Assembly (NCBI GenBank): GCA_018825965.1
Contig: JAHKAA010000050.1
Span: forward strand, 1 to 64,000
Direction of reading: 5' to 3'
DNA from: Gammaproteobacteria bacterium
GTDB lineage: Bacteria > Pseudomonadota > Gammaproteobacteria > Enterobacterales > Alteromonadaceae
DNA: 64,000 bases
The position numbers and the translations under genes were made by a program. Below, piece after piece: positions 52,171 through 61,017 of this stretch (position 1 is the stretch's first letter; every line of letters begins with the position of its first letter). The notes below the pieces were generated by a model that worked only from the letters and a program-made list of their open reading frames with translations, was not told the DNA's origin and searched no databases.

Positions 52171-53376
52171 ATGGGTTTAAAGCATTTTTTAGAAAGTATT
52201 GAGCCGCAGTTCGAGAAAGGCGGTAAGTACGAGAAGTGGTACGCTTTATACGAAGCCGTAGCTACAGTTCTGTATACCCCTGGTCTGGTGACCAAAAAGG
52301 GGACTCATGTGCGTGACAGTATCGATCTGAAACGTATCATGATTTTTGTCTGGTTAATGTTATTCCCTGCGTTGTTTTTTGGCATGTTCAATATCGGTCA
52401 TCAGGCGGTTATCGCGCTGCAGGCTGGTTTTGGTACGCCTGACACCTGGCAGGTGGCTTTGTTCCAGTTACTCGGTGGTGAGCTGAGTGCTGAATCGGGC
52501 TGGGGCAGTAAAATGTGGTACGGTGCCGTTTGGTTCCTGCCTATTTATGCCACTGTATTTGTTGTAGGTGGTTTCTGGGAAGTATTGTTTGCTTCAGTGC
52601 GTAAGCATGAAGTGAACGAAGGCTTCTTTGTCACCTCTATTCTGTTCGCCTTAATTCTTCCTGCTTCTATCCCTCTGTGGCAAGCCGCTTTAGGTATTAC
52701 CTTTGGTGTGGTTGTAGCAAAAGAAGTCTTTGGTGGTACAGGCCGTAATTTCTTAAACCCTGCCTTAGCTGGTCGTGCTTTCCTGTTTTTTGCATACCCT
52801 GCACAGATTTCAGGCGACAAAGTGTGGACAGTGGCTGATGGCTATTCAGGCGCAACCTGGTTGTCTAAAGCCGTGAATGGTGAAGTGTCTGACTGGTCTG
52901 TGAATGCCCAGTGGTGGGATGCTTTCTACGGTTTTATCCCAGGCTCAGTAGGTGAAACATCCTTCTTAGCTCTGATGATCGGTGGTTTAGCCTTAATTTA
53001 TTTCCGTATTGCTTCATGGCGCATTGTGCTGGGCGTTTTAGCTGGTACTGCTTTATTCGCCACTATGTTCAATATGATAGGTTCAGAAACTAACGCTATG
53101 TTTGCTATGCCTTGGTACTGGCACATAGTTCTGGGTGGTTTTGCTATTGGTATGTTCTTTATGGCAACTGACCCGGTTTCAGCTTCTTTCACCAACACTG
53201 GCAAATGGGCTTATGGTTTCCTGATTGGTTTTATGGTGGTGATGATCCGTGTGGTTAACCCTGCTTACCCTGAAGGTATGATGTTAGCTATTTTGTTCGC
53301 TAACTTATTTGCACCATTATTTGACTATATGGTGGCTCAGGCGAATATCAATCGGAGGCTTGCCCGTAATGTTTAG
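52171..53376 (+). CDS. nqrB: Na+-NQR subunit B
   Basis: 401 residues, multi-helix membrane subunit carrying covalent FMN on Thr: the SGAT motif is in DGYSGATWLSKA. It also binds riboflavin. AAGGA lies ahead of the ATG at 52171. Its last codons overlap the nqrC start by eight bases. Confidence 0.96.
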   Translation: MGLKHFLESIEPQFEKGGKYEKWYALYEAVATVLYTPGLVTKKGTHVRDSIDLKRIMIFVWLMLFPALFFGMFNIGHQAVIALQAGFGTPDTWQVALFQLLGGELSAESGWGSKMWYGAVWFLPIYATVFVVGGFWEVLFASVRKHEVNEGFFVTSILFALILPASIPLWQAALGITFGVVVAKEVFGGTGRNFLNPALAGRAFLFFAYPAQISGDKVWTVADGYSGATWLSKAVNGEVSDWSVNAQWWDAFYGFIPGSVGETSFLALMIGGLALIYFRIASWRIVLGVLAGTALFATMFNMIGSETNAMFAMPWYWHIVLGGFAIGMFFMATDPVSASFTNTGKWAYGFLIGFMVVMIRVVNPAYPEGMMLAILFANLFAPLFDYMVAQANINRRLARNV

Positions 53377-54157
53377 TAATAACGATAGTATTGGCAAAAC
53401 CTTTTTTGTGGTGATTGCTTTATGTTTAGTCTGCGCTATTTTGGTGTCGACTGCTGCTGTTCAGCTGCGGCCAAAACAAGTTGAAAACAAGTTACTGGAC
53501 AGCCAGAAAAACGTGCTGGCAGTGACGGGTTTATTGACTGAAGGCAATATCAAAGAGTTGTACACCAAACATATTCAGGAACGTTTAGTGGACCTGAATA
53601 CAGGTGAATTTGTTGATATGGCCCCTGAGAGCTATGACTACCGCAGAGCAATGAAAGCACCAGAGACCAGTATCAGACTGGAAGGTGCTGACGATATGGC
53701 TTCTATTAAAAGCCGTGCAAACATTGCTCCTGTTTACTTTGCTTACAACGATGGCGTTGAGTCAGGAAAATTATCTGCCATAGTGCTGCCTGTTCACGGT
53801 TATGGCTTGTGGTCAACTATGCATGCCTTTTTAGCTCTGGATAATGACGGTAATACCATCAAAGGTATTAACTACTATGAACAAGGCGAAACGGCCGGTT
53901 TAGGTGGTGAAGTGCAGAATCCAAAATGGACAGCTCAGTTTGTTGGTAAAAAGTTGTTGGATGAGTCTGGTGCTCCAGCTATTAAAGTGATGAAACCTGG
54001 TAATGCGAATCCAACTTCAGCTTATGAAGTGGATGGCTTGTCAGGAGCCACTTTAACCAGTAATGGTGTGCAGAATACTTTCGATTTCTGGGCAGGAGCC
54101 AAAGGTTTTGCGCCTTTCCTGACCAAAGTTCGTGACGGAGCATTAAACAATGGCTAG
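53369..54157 (+). CDS. nqrC: Na+-NQR subunit C
   Basis: 262 residues. One N-terminal membrane helix and a periplasmic domain with covalent FMN on the Thr of GLSGATLTSNGV. GGAGG is ten bases before the ATG at 53369. Overlaps both nqrB and nqrD by eight bases, so translation is probably coupled across all three. Confidence 0.96.
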   Translation: MFSNNDSIGKTFFVVIALCLVCAILVSTAAVQLRPKQVENKLLDSQKNVLAVTGLLTEGNIKELYTKHIQERLVDLNTGEFVDMAPESYDYRRAMKAPETSIRLEGADDMASIKSRANIAPVYFAYNDGVESGKLSAIVLPVHGYGLWSTMHAFLALDNDGNTIKGINYYEQGETAGLGGEVQNPKWTAQFVGKKLLDESGAPAIKVMKPGNANPTSAYEVDGLSGATLTSNGVQNTFDFWAGAKGFAPFLTKVRDGALNNG

Positions 54158-54779
54158 TGCAAAAGAAATTAAAACCGTTCTGTTTGGCCCTATATTTGCC
54201 AACAACCCTATAGCGTTGCAGGTTTTGGGTATTTGTTCAGCTTTGGCTGTAACCACCAAAATGGAAAAAGCTTTGGTGATGGGTATTGCACTTACTGTAG
54301 TAACTGCATTCTCTAACCTGTTTATCTCTTTGATCCGTAACCATATACCATCCAGCGTTCGTATCATAGTTCAGATGACTATTATTGCGTCCCTGGTAAT
54401 AGTGGTGGATCAGGTATTAAAAGCTTTTGCTTACAACGTAGCAAAAGAGCTGTCGGTATTCGTCGGCCTTATTATCACCAACTGTATTGTGATGGGCCGT
54501 GCTGAAGCTTATGCGATGAAAACAGGTCCTGGTATGAGTTTCCTGGATGGTATTGGTAATGGTCTGGGTTATTCTGTGCTGTTGCTGATCGTGGCCTTTA
54601 TCCGTGAGCTGTTTGGCTCCGGTACTTTATTTGGTGTGGAAATTCTGCCTTTAGTCAGCGCCGGTGGCTGGTATCAGCCTATGGGTATGATGTTGATTGC
54701 ACCTAGTGCGTTTATCATTATTGGCTTGTTGATCTGGATATTGCGTACTTTCCGTCCAGAACAAGTTGAGAAGGCATAA
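54150..54779 (+). CDS. nqrD: Na+-NQR subunit D
   Basis: 209 residues, six-helix membrane subunit homologous to RnfE. LFGPIFANNPIALQVLGICSA and NCIVMGRAEAYA are conserved; its Cys helps hold the intramembrane Fe-S centre shared with NqrE. Eight-base overlap with nqrC. Confidence 0.96.
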   Translation: MASAKEIKTVLFGPIFANNPIALQVLGICSALAVTTKMEKALVMGIALTVVTAFSNLFISLIRNHIPSSVRIIVQMTIIASLVIVVDQVLKAFAYNVAKELSVFVGLIITNCIVMGRAEAYAMKTGPGMSFLDGIGNGLGYSVLLLIVAFIRELFGSGTLFGVEILPLVSAGGWYQPMGMMLIAPSAFIIIGLLIWILRTFRPEQVEKA

Positions 54780-54789
54780 GGGGCTATCA

Positions 54790-55398
54790 ATGGAACATTA
54801 CATTAGTTTATTTGTCCGTGCTGTCTTTATCGAGAACCTGGCTTTGGCTTTTTTCCTCGGTATGTGTACTTTTATTGCAGTGTCAAAACAAGTTAAAACA
54901 GCGTTCAGCTTAGGTATTGCTGTGACTTTCGTTTTAGCTTTATCTGTGCCTGTGAACAACCTGGTTTTCCATAACCTGTTAGCACCTGGTGCCTTAGCCT
55001 GGGCTGGTTTTCCTGATACAGATTTAAGTTTCCTTGGCTTTATCACCTACATTGGTGTGATCGCGGCTTTAGTGCAAATCGTAGAAATGTTCTTAGACAA
55101 GTACGTTCCTGCTTTGTACAACGCCTTAGGTATTTTCTTACCTTTGATCACAGTAAACTGCGCGATTTTTGGTGCTGTCGCCTTTATGGTTGAGCGCGAT
55201 TATAACTTCGGTGAGAGCGTAGTTTTTGGTTTAGGTAGTGGTGTTGGCTGGACTCTGGCTATCACTTTAATGGCCGCCGTCAGTGAAAAACTGAAATATG
55301 CCGACATGCCTGCTGGCGTGCGTGGTTTAGGTTCACGTTTTATCATGGTTGGTTTAATGGGTTTGGGCTTTATGTCCTTCTCAGGCGTTTCACTGTAA
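54790..55398 (+). CDS. nqrE: Na+-NQR subunit E
   Basis: 202 residues, six-helix subunit homologous to RnfA and paired with NqrD. EHYISLFVRAVFIENLALAFFLGMCTF and TVNCAIFG carry the conserved Cys. AAGGGG precedes the ATG at 54790; the longer frame from 54766 is rejected. Confidence 0.96.
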   Translation: MEHYISLFVRAVFIENLALAFFLGMCTFIAVSKQVKTAFSLGIAVTFVLALSVPVNNLVFHNLLAPGALAWAGFPDTDLSFLGFITYIGVIAALVQIVEMFLDKYVPALYNALGIFLPLITVNCAIFGAVAFMVERDYNFGESVVFGLGSGVGWTLAITLMAAVSEKLKYADMPAGVRGLGSRFIMVGLMGLGFMSFSGVSL

Positions 55399-55423
55399 GC
55401 AATAGCTGTAAAAGGAAAGAACA

Positions 55424-56650
55424 ATGCAAGAGATATATCTTGGCGTTGGGATGTTCACCCTGCTGGTTGTAGCTTTAGTTGTTATGATTTTAGCAGCGAA
55501 AGCCAAACTGGTGTCTTCAGGTGACATTACCATTGGAGTGAATGGCGACCCTAAGTTAGCTATTCAGACAAAAGCCGGCGGCAAATTACTGAACGCTTTA
55601 GCTGACAGAGGTATTTTCCTGTCGTCAGCTTGTGGTGGCGGTGGTTCTTGTGGTCAGTGTCGTGTTCATGTTCATGCAGGTGGCGGCGACGTTTTACCTG
55701 TGGAAATGGGCCATCTGACGAAAGGTGATCGTCGTGAAGGTTGTCGTTTAGCCTGCCAGGTCAGTGTAAAAACTGATATGGAAATCGAAGTTGAACCGGA
55801 AATCTTTGGTATTAAAAAATGGGAATGTTCAGTTATCTCTAACGATAACAAAGCAACCTTTATCAAAGAGTTGAAGCTGGCTATTCCTGATGGCGAATCA
55901 GTGCCTTTCCGCGCTGGTGGCTACATTCAGATTGAAGCGCCTGCACACCATGTGAAATACGCTGACTTTGATGTTCCTGCTGAATACCGTGGTGACTGGG
56001 AACGCTTTAAGTTCTTTACGCTGGAGTCCAAAGTAGACGAAGAAACTATTCGTGCTTACTCTATGGCAAACTATCCGGAAGAAGAAGGCATTATCATGTT
56101 AAACGTGCGGATCGCGTCTCCGCCACCAAATAACCTGAGCTTACCTTGCGGTAAAATGTCTTCTTATATCTGGAGCTTAAAAGCAGGCGATAAAGTAACT
56201 ATTTCTGGTCCATTTGGTGAATTCTTCGCGAAACAAACTGAAGCAGAAATGGTATTCGTAGGTGGCGGTGCTGGTATGGCCCCAATGCGTTCGCACATTT
56301 TTGACCAGTTACGTCGTCTGAAATCCAAACGTAAAATGAGTTTCTGGTACGGTGCCCGTTCTAAGCGTGAAATGTTTTATGTTGAAGATTTCGACATGCT
56401 GGCTGCCGAAAATGAAAACTTTGTCTGGCATACAGCGCTGTCTGATCCACAGCCGGAAGATAACTGGACTGGGTACACAGGTTTTATTCACAACGTATTG
56501 TTTGAAAACTACCTGAAAAACCACAAAGCTCCGGAAGACTGTGAGTTCTACATGTGTGGTCCACCTATGATGAACAAAGCGGTGATCAACATGCTCAAAG
56601 ACTTAGGCGTAGAAGACGACAACATACTGTTGGATGACTTCGGCGGTTAA
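55424..56650 (+). CDS. nqrF: Na+-NQR subunit F, NADH dehydrogenase
   Basis: 408 residues. Entry point for electrons from NADH. One N-terminal helix, a 2Fe-2S ferredoxin domain with Cys in SACGGGGSCGQCRVH and GCRLACQV, an FAD site with RAYSMANYP, and an NADH site with VGGGAGMAPMRSHI and FYMCGPPMM. AAAGGAAA precedes the ATG. Terminator follows at once. Confidence 0.97.
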   Translation: MQEIYLGVGMFTLLVVALVVMILAAKAKLVSSGDITIGVNGDPKLAIQTKAGGKLLNALADRGIFLSSACGGGGSCGQCRVHVHAGGGDVLPVEMGHLTKGDRREGCRLACQVSVKTDMEIEVEPEIFGIKKWECSVISNDNKATFIKELKLAIPDGESVPFRAGGYIQIEAPAHHVKYADFDVPAEYRGDWERFKFFTLESKVDEETIRAYSMANYPEEEGIIMLNVRIASPPPNNLSLPCGKMSSYIWSLKAGDKVTISGPFGEFFAKQTEAEMVFVGGGAGMAPMRSHIFDQLRRLKSKRKMSFWYGARSKREMFYVEDFDMLAAENENFVWHTALSDPQPEDNWTGYTGFIHNVLFENYLKNHKAPEDCEFYMCGPPMMNKAVINMLKDLGVEDDNILLDDFGG

Positions 56651-56663
56651 GCCAAAGCAAATT

Positions 56664-56691
56664 AAAAATGGGGTCCTCGGACCCCATTTTT
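56664..56691 (+). terminator. Terminator of the nqrABCDEF operon
   Basis: 13-bp perfect stem AAAAATGGGGTCC and its complement, with a very short TC centre, ending in TTTTTA. Confidence 0.92.
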
Positions 56692-56809
56692 ATTTGTCTG
56701 CAGTATTTTTTTGCATAGGGGTTGTGGCTTAAACTTGTTACAATAGCCGCCTTTACAGAACACGCAGGCAGACTGTTTGTTCAAGGCTTCTAAGTTTGAT
56801 GAGGTTGCT

Positions 56810-57022
56810 ATGGAAGTTTTTATTTTTACTTTTGTCATCCTGATAGTTGTAGTTGCTGCTATGGCTATCGGCTATATGGTGCAACGTAAAACCATAGCTG
56901 GCAGCTGTGGTGGCTTGGGTGCTTTAGGTATAGAAAAAGCCTGTGACTGTGATACCCCTTGTGAGAAACGCAAAGAGCGGATGAAAAAAGAACAGGAATG
57001 GCAGCAGAATAAAATTATCTGA
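56810..57022 (+). CDS. nqrM: Na+-NQR maturation protein NqrM
   Basis: 70 residues. One N-terminal helix (EVFIFTFVILIVVVAAMAIGYM) and the four-Cys motif SCGG...ACDCDTPCEKRK. NqrM helps deliver iron for the NqrD/E centre. GAGG precedes the ATG at 56810. It is separated from nqrF by a terminator, so it has its own promoter. The apbE gene often found between nqrF and nqrM is absent here. Confidence 0.93.
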   Translation: MEVFIFTFVILIVVVAAMAIGYMVQRKTIAGSCGGLGALGIEKACDCDTPCEKRKERMKKEQEWQQNKII

Positions 57023-57053
57023 TAGGACTTCTTTGCCTTTTTGAACGCCCATC

Positions 57054-57073
57054 AAGCCAGCTTCTGCTGGCTT
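57054..57073 (+). terminator. Terminator of nqrM
   Basis: 8-bp stem AAGCCAGC / GCTGGCTT with a TTCT loop, followed by GTCAGTTTTT. Confidence 0.75.
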
Positions 57074-57178
57074 GTCAGTTTTTAGCTACAGGCCTTGTAC
57101 CTCACTTCATTTCGTTCTATTGCCTCAAAGCGCTGCGTATTTAATAATGCAGGTCATTTTTTTCCCGAGGTCACCTTT

Positions 57179-58717
57179 ATGTCTTATCCGGTTGCTATCG
57201 CTGTTTCTTCTGTTCAGGCTGCGCTGAATGACACCCAATGGGACGCACTTATTATTGTTGCGTCCGGTTTTACTGCTGTGACTGAGTTACAGTCTGACAT
57301 AGACGCTGCTGCAGCTGTCGACCATCGTATAGGTAAAGAAACAGTGTTGTTGCTGTCAGGCAAAGCGCCTGGACAACGTCTGGTGCTTTCACCCACAGGC
57401 CCGCTGGACAGAGATTATGATGATGTCCGTAGTTTTTATGATGCAGCTAAACAAGGTATCAGTCAGGCCAAAGCTGCAGGTGCTAAATCTCCTGCTTTAT
57501 ATGTGATAGCGCCGGATTCTGATGCTTATCAGTATGCAGCTGAAGTGGCTTATTTAGGTGCTTGTCAGGCTTTATGGCAGCCGTTAGAAGGTCGTGAAGC
57601 CCGTGGCGAAGCTGTCATTGAGCCTGTTATTCAGATTGGTGTGATTGCTGTGTCTGAACAACAAGCCAGTTATATGAGTGCTGTGGAAGCCGGGAAACGT
57701 GTAGCCCGTGATTTGTGTGGCACTGAACCTGAGCGTATGGCACCACGTCGTTTTGCTGATTATTGTGTTGAAACTTTTGCCGGCACTGCTGTTCAGGTAT
57801 CAGTGGAAACCAAAGTTGACGTGCTGCAGAAAGAGTATCCACTGCTGATGGCTGTGGCGCGCTGTTCTTTGCAGGTAGACCGTCATAAACCAGCTGTGAT
57901 CCGGCTGGAATATCAGGGTGAAGGCGAAATCGAACACACCCTGTTATTTGCCGGTAAAGGCCTGGTCTATGACACTGGGGGGGCCGATTTAAAAACAGGC
58001 GGTGGCATGGCAGGTATGAGCCGCGACAAGGGCGGTGCTGCAGCTGTGGCTGGTTTTCTGAAAACTGTGGCTTTGCTTAAGCCCAAAGGTTTAAAAGTCA
58101 TTGCTGAAATTGGCGCTGTGCGTAATAGCATTGGCGCAGACGCTTTTGTGCCTGATGAAATTATTACCAGTCATGCTGGTGTGCGGGTACGTATTGGTAA
58201 TACGGATGCCGAAGGCCGTCTGGTGCTGGCCGACTTGCTATCGCATTTACGTGAAGACGCTAAAACCGCTGTCAATCCAACTTTGTATTCAATTGCTACC
58301 TTAACTGGTCATGCAGCCCGTGCTGTCGGTCCTTACACTGCTTTGGTAGAAAATGGTGCCGCCCGTCTTAATGGTTTGTCTGCCGATTTAGCCATGGTGG
58401 GGGATTTGTGGGCCGATCCAAGTGAAATTTCCCGCAGTCGTCGGGAAGATTTTAGCTTTATCAAAGGCCGTACTTCTGCTGATGATTTACTAAGCTGTAA
58501 TAACGCACCTTCTTCTGTAACCCCTCGTGGGCATCAATTCCCTATGGCTTTTTTAGTGGCCGCTGCTGGTTTGGATCAACATGGGTTAAACACAGAACAG
58601 CCACTAGCTTATTGCCATATTGATATAGCGGGCAGTGGAGTGGATGGCGGCGACTGGCAACATGGTAAACCATCAGCCGCACCAGTGGCTGCGCTGGCCG
58701 CTTACTACTGCCTCTGA
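57179..58717 (+). CDS. Divergent M17 leucyl-aminopeptidase family protein
   Basis: 513 residues. The C-terminal M17 domain keeps the metal and catalytic set in variant form: AGKGLVYDTGGADLKTGGG (Lys, Asp), SRDKGGAAAV (Asp) and NTDAEGRLVLADL (Asp, Glu, Arg). The N-terminal half is unlike PepA or PepB. It probably acts as a cytosolic aminopeptidase of narrower substrate range. GAGG lies nine bases before the ATG at 57179; the extended frame from 57095 lacks support. Confidence 0.85.
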   Translation: MSYPVAIAVSSVQAALNDTQWDALIIVASGFTAVTELQSDIDAAAAVDHRIGKETVLLLSGKAPGQRLVLSPTGPLDRDYDDVRSFYDAAKQGISQAKAAGAKSPALYVIAPDSDAYQYAAEVAYLGACQALWQPLEGREARGEAVIEPVIQIGVIAVSEQQASYMSAVEAGKRVARDLCGTEPERMAPRRFADYCVETFAGTAVQVSVETKVDVLQKEYPLLMAVARCSLQVDRHKPAVIRLEYQGEGEIEHTLLFAGKGLVYDTGGADLKTGGGMAGMSRDKGGAAAVAGFLKTVALLKPKGLKVIAEIGAVRNSIGADAFVPDEIITSHAGVRVRIGNTDAEGRLVLADLLSHLREDAKTAVNPTLYSIATLTGHAARAVGPYTALVENGAARLNGLSADLAMVGDLWADPSEISRSRREDFSFIKGRTSADDLLSCNNAPSSVTPRGHQFPMAFLVAAAGLDQHGLNTEQPLAYCHIDIAGSGVDGGDWQHGKPSAAPVAALAAYYCL

Positions 58718-58739
58718 ACCAGAATTTACTTGGCGGTTT

Positions 58740-58768
58740 AAAAACCCGGGGCTATGCTTCGGGTTTTT
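58740..58768 (+). terminator. Terminator of the M17 gene
   Basis: 9-bp stem AAAAACCCG / CGGGTTTTT with an 11-base loop, 22 bases after the stop. Confidence 0.82.
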
Positions 58769-58801
58769 ACTTTTCTGTCCCTGACAAACGGATCCTGCTT
58801 T

Positions 58802-60097
58802 ATGAACTATATCGATCGTTATTTTGAGCTGACAGCGCGCCAGACCAGTATTAAAAGAGAACTAATTGCAGGTTTAACGACCTTTATGGCCATGAGCTAT
58901 ATCCTCTTTGTGAACCCCAGCATGCTGGCGCAAACAGGCATGGATCAGGGCGCTGTTTTTGTTGCCACTTGTCTGGCTGCAGCTTTGGGTTCTATTGCTA
59001 TGGGTATGCTGGCGAATTTACCTGTGGCTTTGGCGCCAGGTATGGGGCTGAATGCATTTTTTACTTATGTGATAGTACTGGAGCAGGGCCATAGCTGGCA
59101 GACGGCTTTGGCCGCCGTATTTTGCTCCGGTGTTTTGTTTTTATTGCTGAGTATTTTTAAAATACGTGAATGGATTATCCAGAGTATTCCTTTTGCGTTA
59201 AAGATGGGTATAGCGGCAGGTATAGGCATGTTTCTGGCGCTGATTGCATTAAAAACTGCCACTATCATAGTCGCCAGCCCTGCCACTTTAGTGACTTTGG
59301 GGGATTTACACGACCCTAAAGTGCTGCTGGCAATCTGTGGTTTTTTCCTGATTTTTGCACTGGCACACCGTAAACAACATGCAGCTGTATTTATCAGCAT
59401 TTTAGTTATCACTGCCATTGGCTGGTGGCGTGGTGATACAGAATTTAATGGCATAGTGGCTATGCCCCCCTCTTTAGCTCCTACTTTTTTGCAACTGGAT
59501 TTCGCTTCAGTGCTGCAATGGGCCATGATTCCGGTTGTTTTAAGTTTATTATTTTTAGATTTGTTTGATACTTCAGGGACTTTAGTCGCAGTCAGCCAAA
59601 GAGCGGGTTTACTCAAACCCAATGGTGAAATCCCCCGTTTAAAAGGGGCTTTATTGGCTGATAGCTCCGCCACTATAGCCGGGTCTTTATTCGGCACTTC
59701 AACCACCACCAGTTATGTGGAAAGTACTGCTGGTGTCAGCGCTGGTGGCCGCACAGGTTTAACCGCTGTAGTTGTAGGGCTGGCCTTTTTAGCCGCGCTT
59801 TGGTTATCCCCTTTGGCAGCTATGGTGCCAGCTTATGCAACAGCTGGCGCTTTGCTTTATGTGGCTACGTTAATGTTATCCAGTTTGCAGCATGTAGAGT
59901 GGAACGATCTGATCGAATCTGTGCCTGTAGTCGTAGTTCTGGTGATGATGCCGCTGACCTTTTCTATTGCCGATGGTATAGGTATGGGCTTTATTACTTA
60001 TTCGGTGCTGTGTTTAGTCACAGGGCGCTTGTCAAAAACGACCTTGAGTGTCTGGGTATTAACAGCTGTTTTTGCTGCTAAATTTTTCTTTGCGTAA
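58802..60097 (+). CDS. NCS2/AzgA-type purine permease
   Basis: 431 residues with about twelve helices. RELIAGLTTFMAMSYILFVNPSML at the start, ALAPGMGLNAFFTY, and FDTSGTLVAVSQRAG with TTSYVESTAGV are the hallmarks of the AzgA-like branch, which takes up adenine, guanine or hypoxanthine with protons. GGAT precedes the ATG at 58802. The metallo-hydrolase gene follows after eight bases, so they may be cotranscribed. Confidence 0.93.
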   Translation: MNYIDRYFELTARQTSIKRELIAGLTTFMAMSYILFVNPSMLAQTGMDQGAVFVATCLAAALGSIAMGMLANLPVALAPGMGLNAFFTYVIVLEQGHSWQTALAAVFCSGVLFLLLSIFKIREWIIQSIPFALKMGIAAGIGMFLALIALKTATIIVASPATLVTLGDLHDPKVLLAICGFFLIFALAHRKQHAAVFISILVITAIGWWRGDTEFNGIVAMPPSLAPTFLQLDFASVLQWAMIPVVLSLLFLDLFDTSGTLVAVSQRAGLLKPNGEIPRLKGALLADSSATIAGSLFGTSTTTSYVESTAGVSAGGRTGLTAVVVGLAFLAALWLSPLAAMVPAYATAGALLYVATLMLSSLQHVEWNDLIESVPVVVVLVMMPLTFSIADGIGMGFITYSVLCLVTGRLSKTTLSVWVLTAVFAAKFFFA

Positions 60098-60105
60098 GGA
60101 AGGGT

Positions 60106-60942
60106 ATGAAAAAAGTTACAGTGTTATTCGCTTTGTTGTTGTCTGTCTCTGCAGTAGCCCAGGCTAAAGTGCAGGTTACAAGCACTCAGTTGGCACCTCA
60201 TTTATATATGATAAAAGGCGCTGGAGGTAATATTGCCGCTGTGGTGGGTCCGGAAGGTGCGTTGGTGGTCGACTCACAGTACGAACATATGGCACCTCAA
60301 ATCAAAGCTGAGCTTGAAAGTAAACAAGCCAGTGTGCAGATTAAAACGCTGATCAATACCCATTTTCATGGTGATCATGTCAATGGCAACGCCGCTTTGG
60401 CCTCTGGCGCTCAGATTATTGCTCATACCAATGTCTTAACCCGATTAAAAGCGGACAGCAAATTCCCGGTGGCGGGCTTACCGACAGAAACTTTTGTGGG
60501 TGAAAAAGCGCTTAGCCTCAATAATGTAAAGCTGGACCTGGTCACTATGCCCGTCAGCCATACAGATGGCGATTTGGTCGTTTGGTTTAAAGAGGCCAAT
60601 GTGTTGCATATGGGGGATCTGTTTTTTGCTGACCGTTTCCCTTTTATCGATCTGAACAGTGGCGGCGACGTAGCAGGCTACATAAACAACGTCAAAACCC
60701 TGCTCGGACAAATCGACGATAAAACCAGGTTAATCCCTGGCCACGGTGATTTAATGGATAAGGCCGGCTTACAGCGCTTTTTATCCATGATGGAGCAGAC
60801 ACTAGCCGAAGTGAATGCGATGAAAGCTGAAGGCAAAACTGAAGATCAAATAGTAGCCCAAGGTTTGTCAGCACAATGGAAAAGCTGGAGCTGGAACTTT
60901 ATTACTGAAGAACGTTGGATCAGGACGCTATTTAAAGCTTAG
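60106..60942 (+). CDS. Exported metallo-beta-lactamase-fold hydrolase
   Basis: 278 residues. Signal peptide (MKKVTVLFALLLSVSAVAQA). The zinc site is complete: THFHGDHVNGN, SHTDGD, MGDLFF and PGHGD. It resembles periplasmic MBL proteins near the quinoprotein relay/QbdB type; a true beta-lactamase is not implied and the substrate is unknown. AAGGAAGG precedes the ATG. Confidence 0.88.
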   Translation: MKKVTVLFALLLSVSAVAQAKVQVTSTQLAPHLYMIKGAGGNIAAVVGPEGALVVDSQYEHMAPQIKAELESKQASVQIKTLINTHFHGDHVNGNAALASGAQIIAHTNVLTRLKADSKFPVAGLPTETFVGEKALSLNNVKLDLVTMPVSHTDGDLVVWFKEANVLHMGDLFFADRFPFIDLNSGGDVAGYINNVKTLLGQIDDKTRLIPGHGDLMDKAGLQRFLSMMEQTLAEVNAMKAEGKTEDQIVAQGLSAQWKSWSWNFITEERWIRTLFKA

Positions 60943-60956
60943 TCTTGTAGTTCGTT

Positions 60957-60993
60957 AGCGCTCTGGTTATGCTTTGTCATATACCAGAGCGCT
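60957..60993 (+). terminator. Terminator after the metallo-hydrolase gene
   Basis: 11-bp perfect stem AGCGCTCTGGT / ACCAGAGCGCT with a 15-base loop, followed by TTTT. Confidence 0.83.
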
Positions 60994-61017
60994 TTTAGGG
61001 CATAAACCAGGATCTTC

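Noticed and set aside
60106..60942. Metallo-hydrolase as an antibiotic resistance beta-lactamase
   Set aside because: The fold and zinc motif are shared by many hydrolases and nothing specific to class B beta-lactamases is seen.
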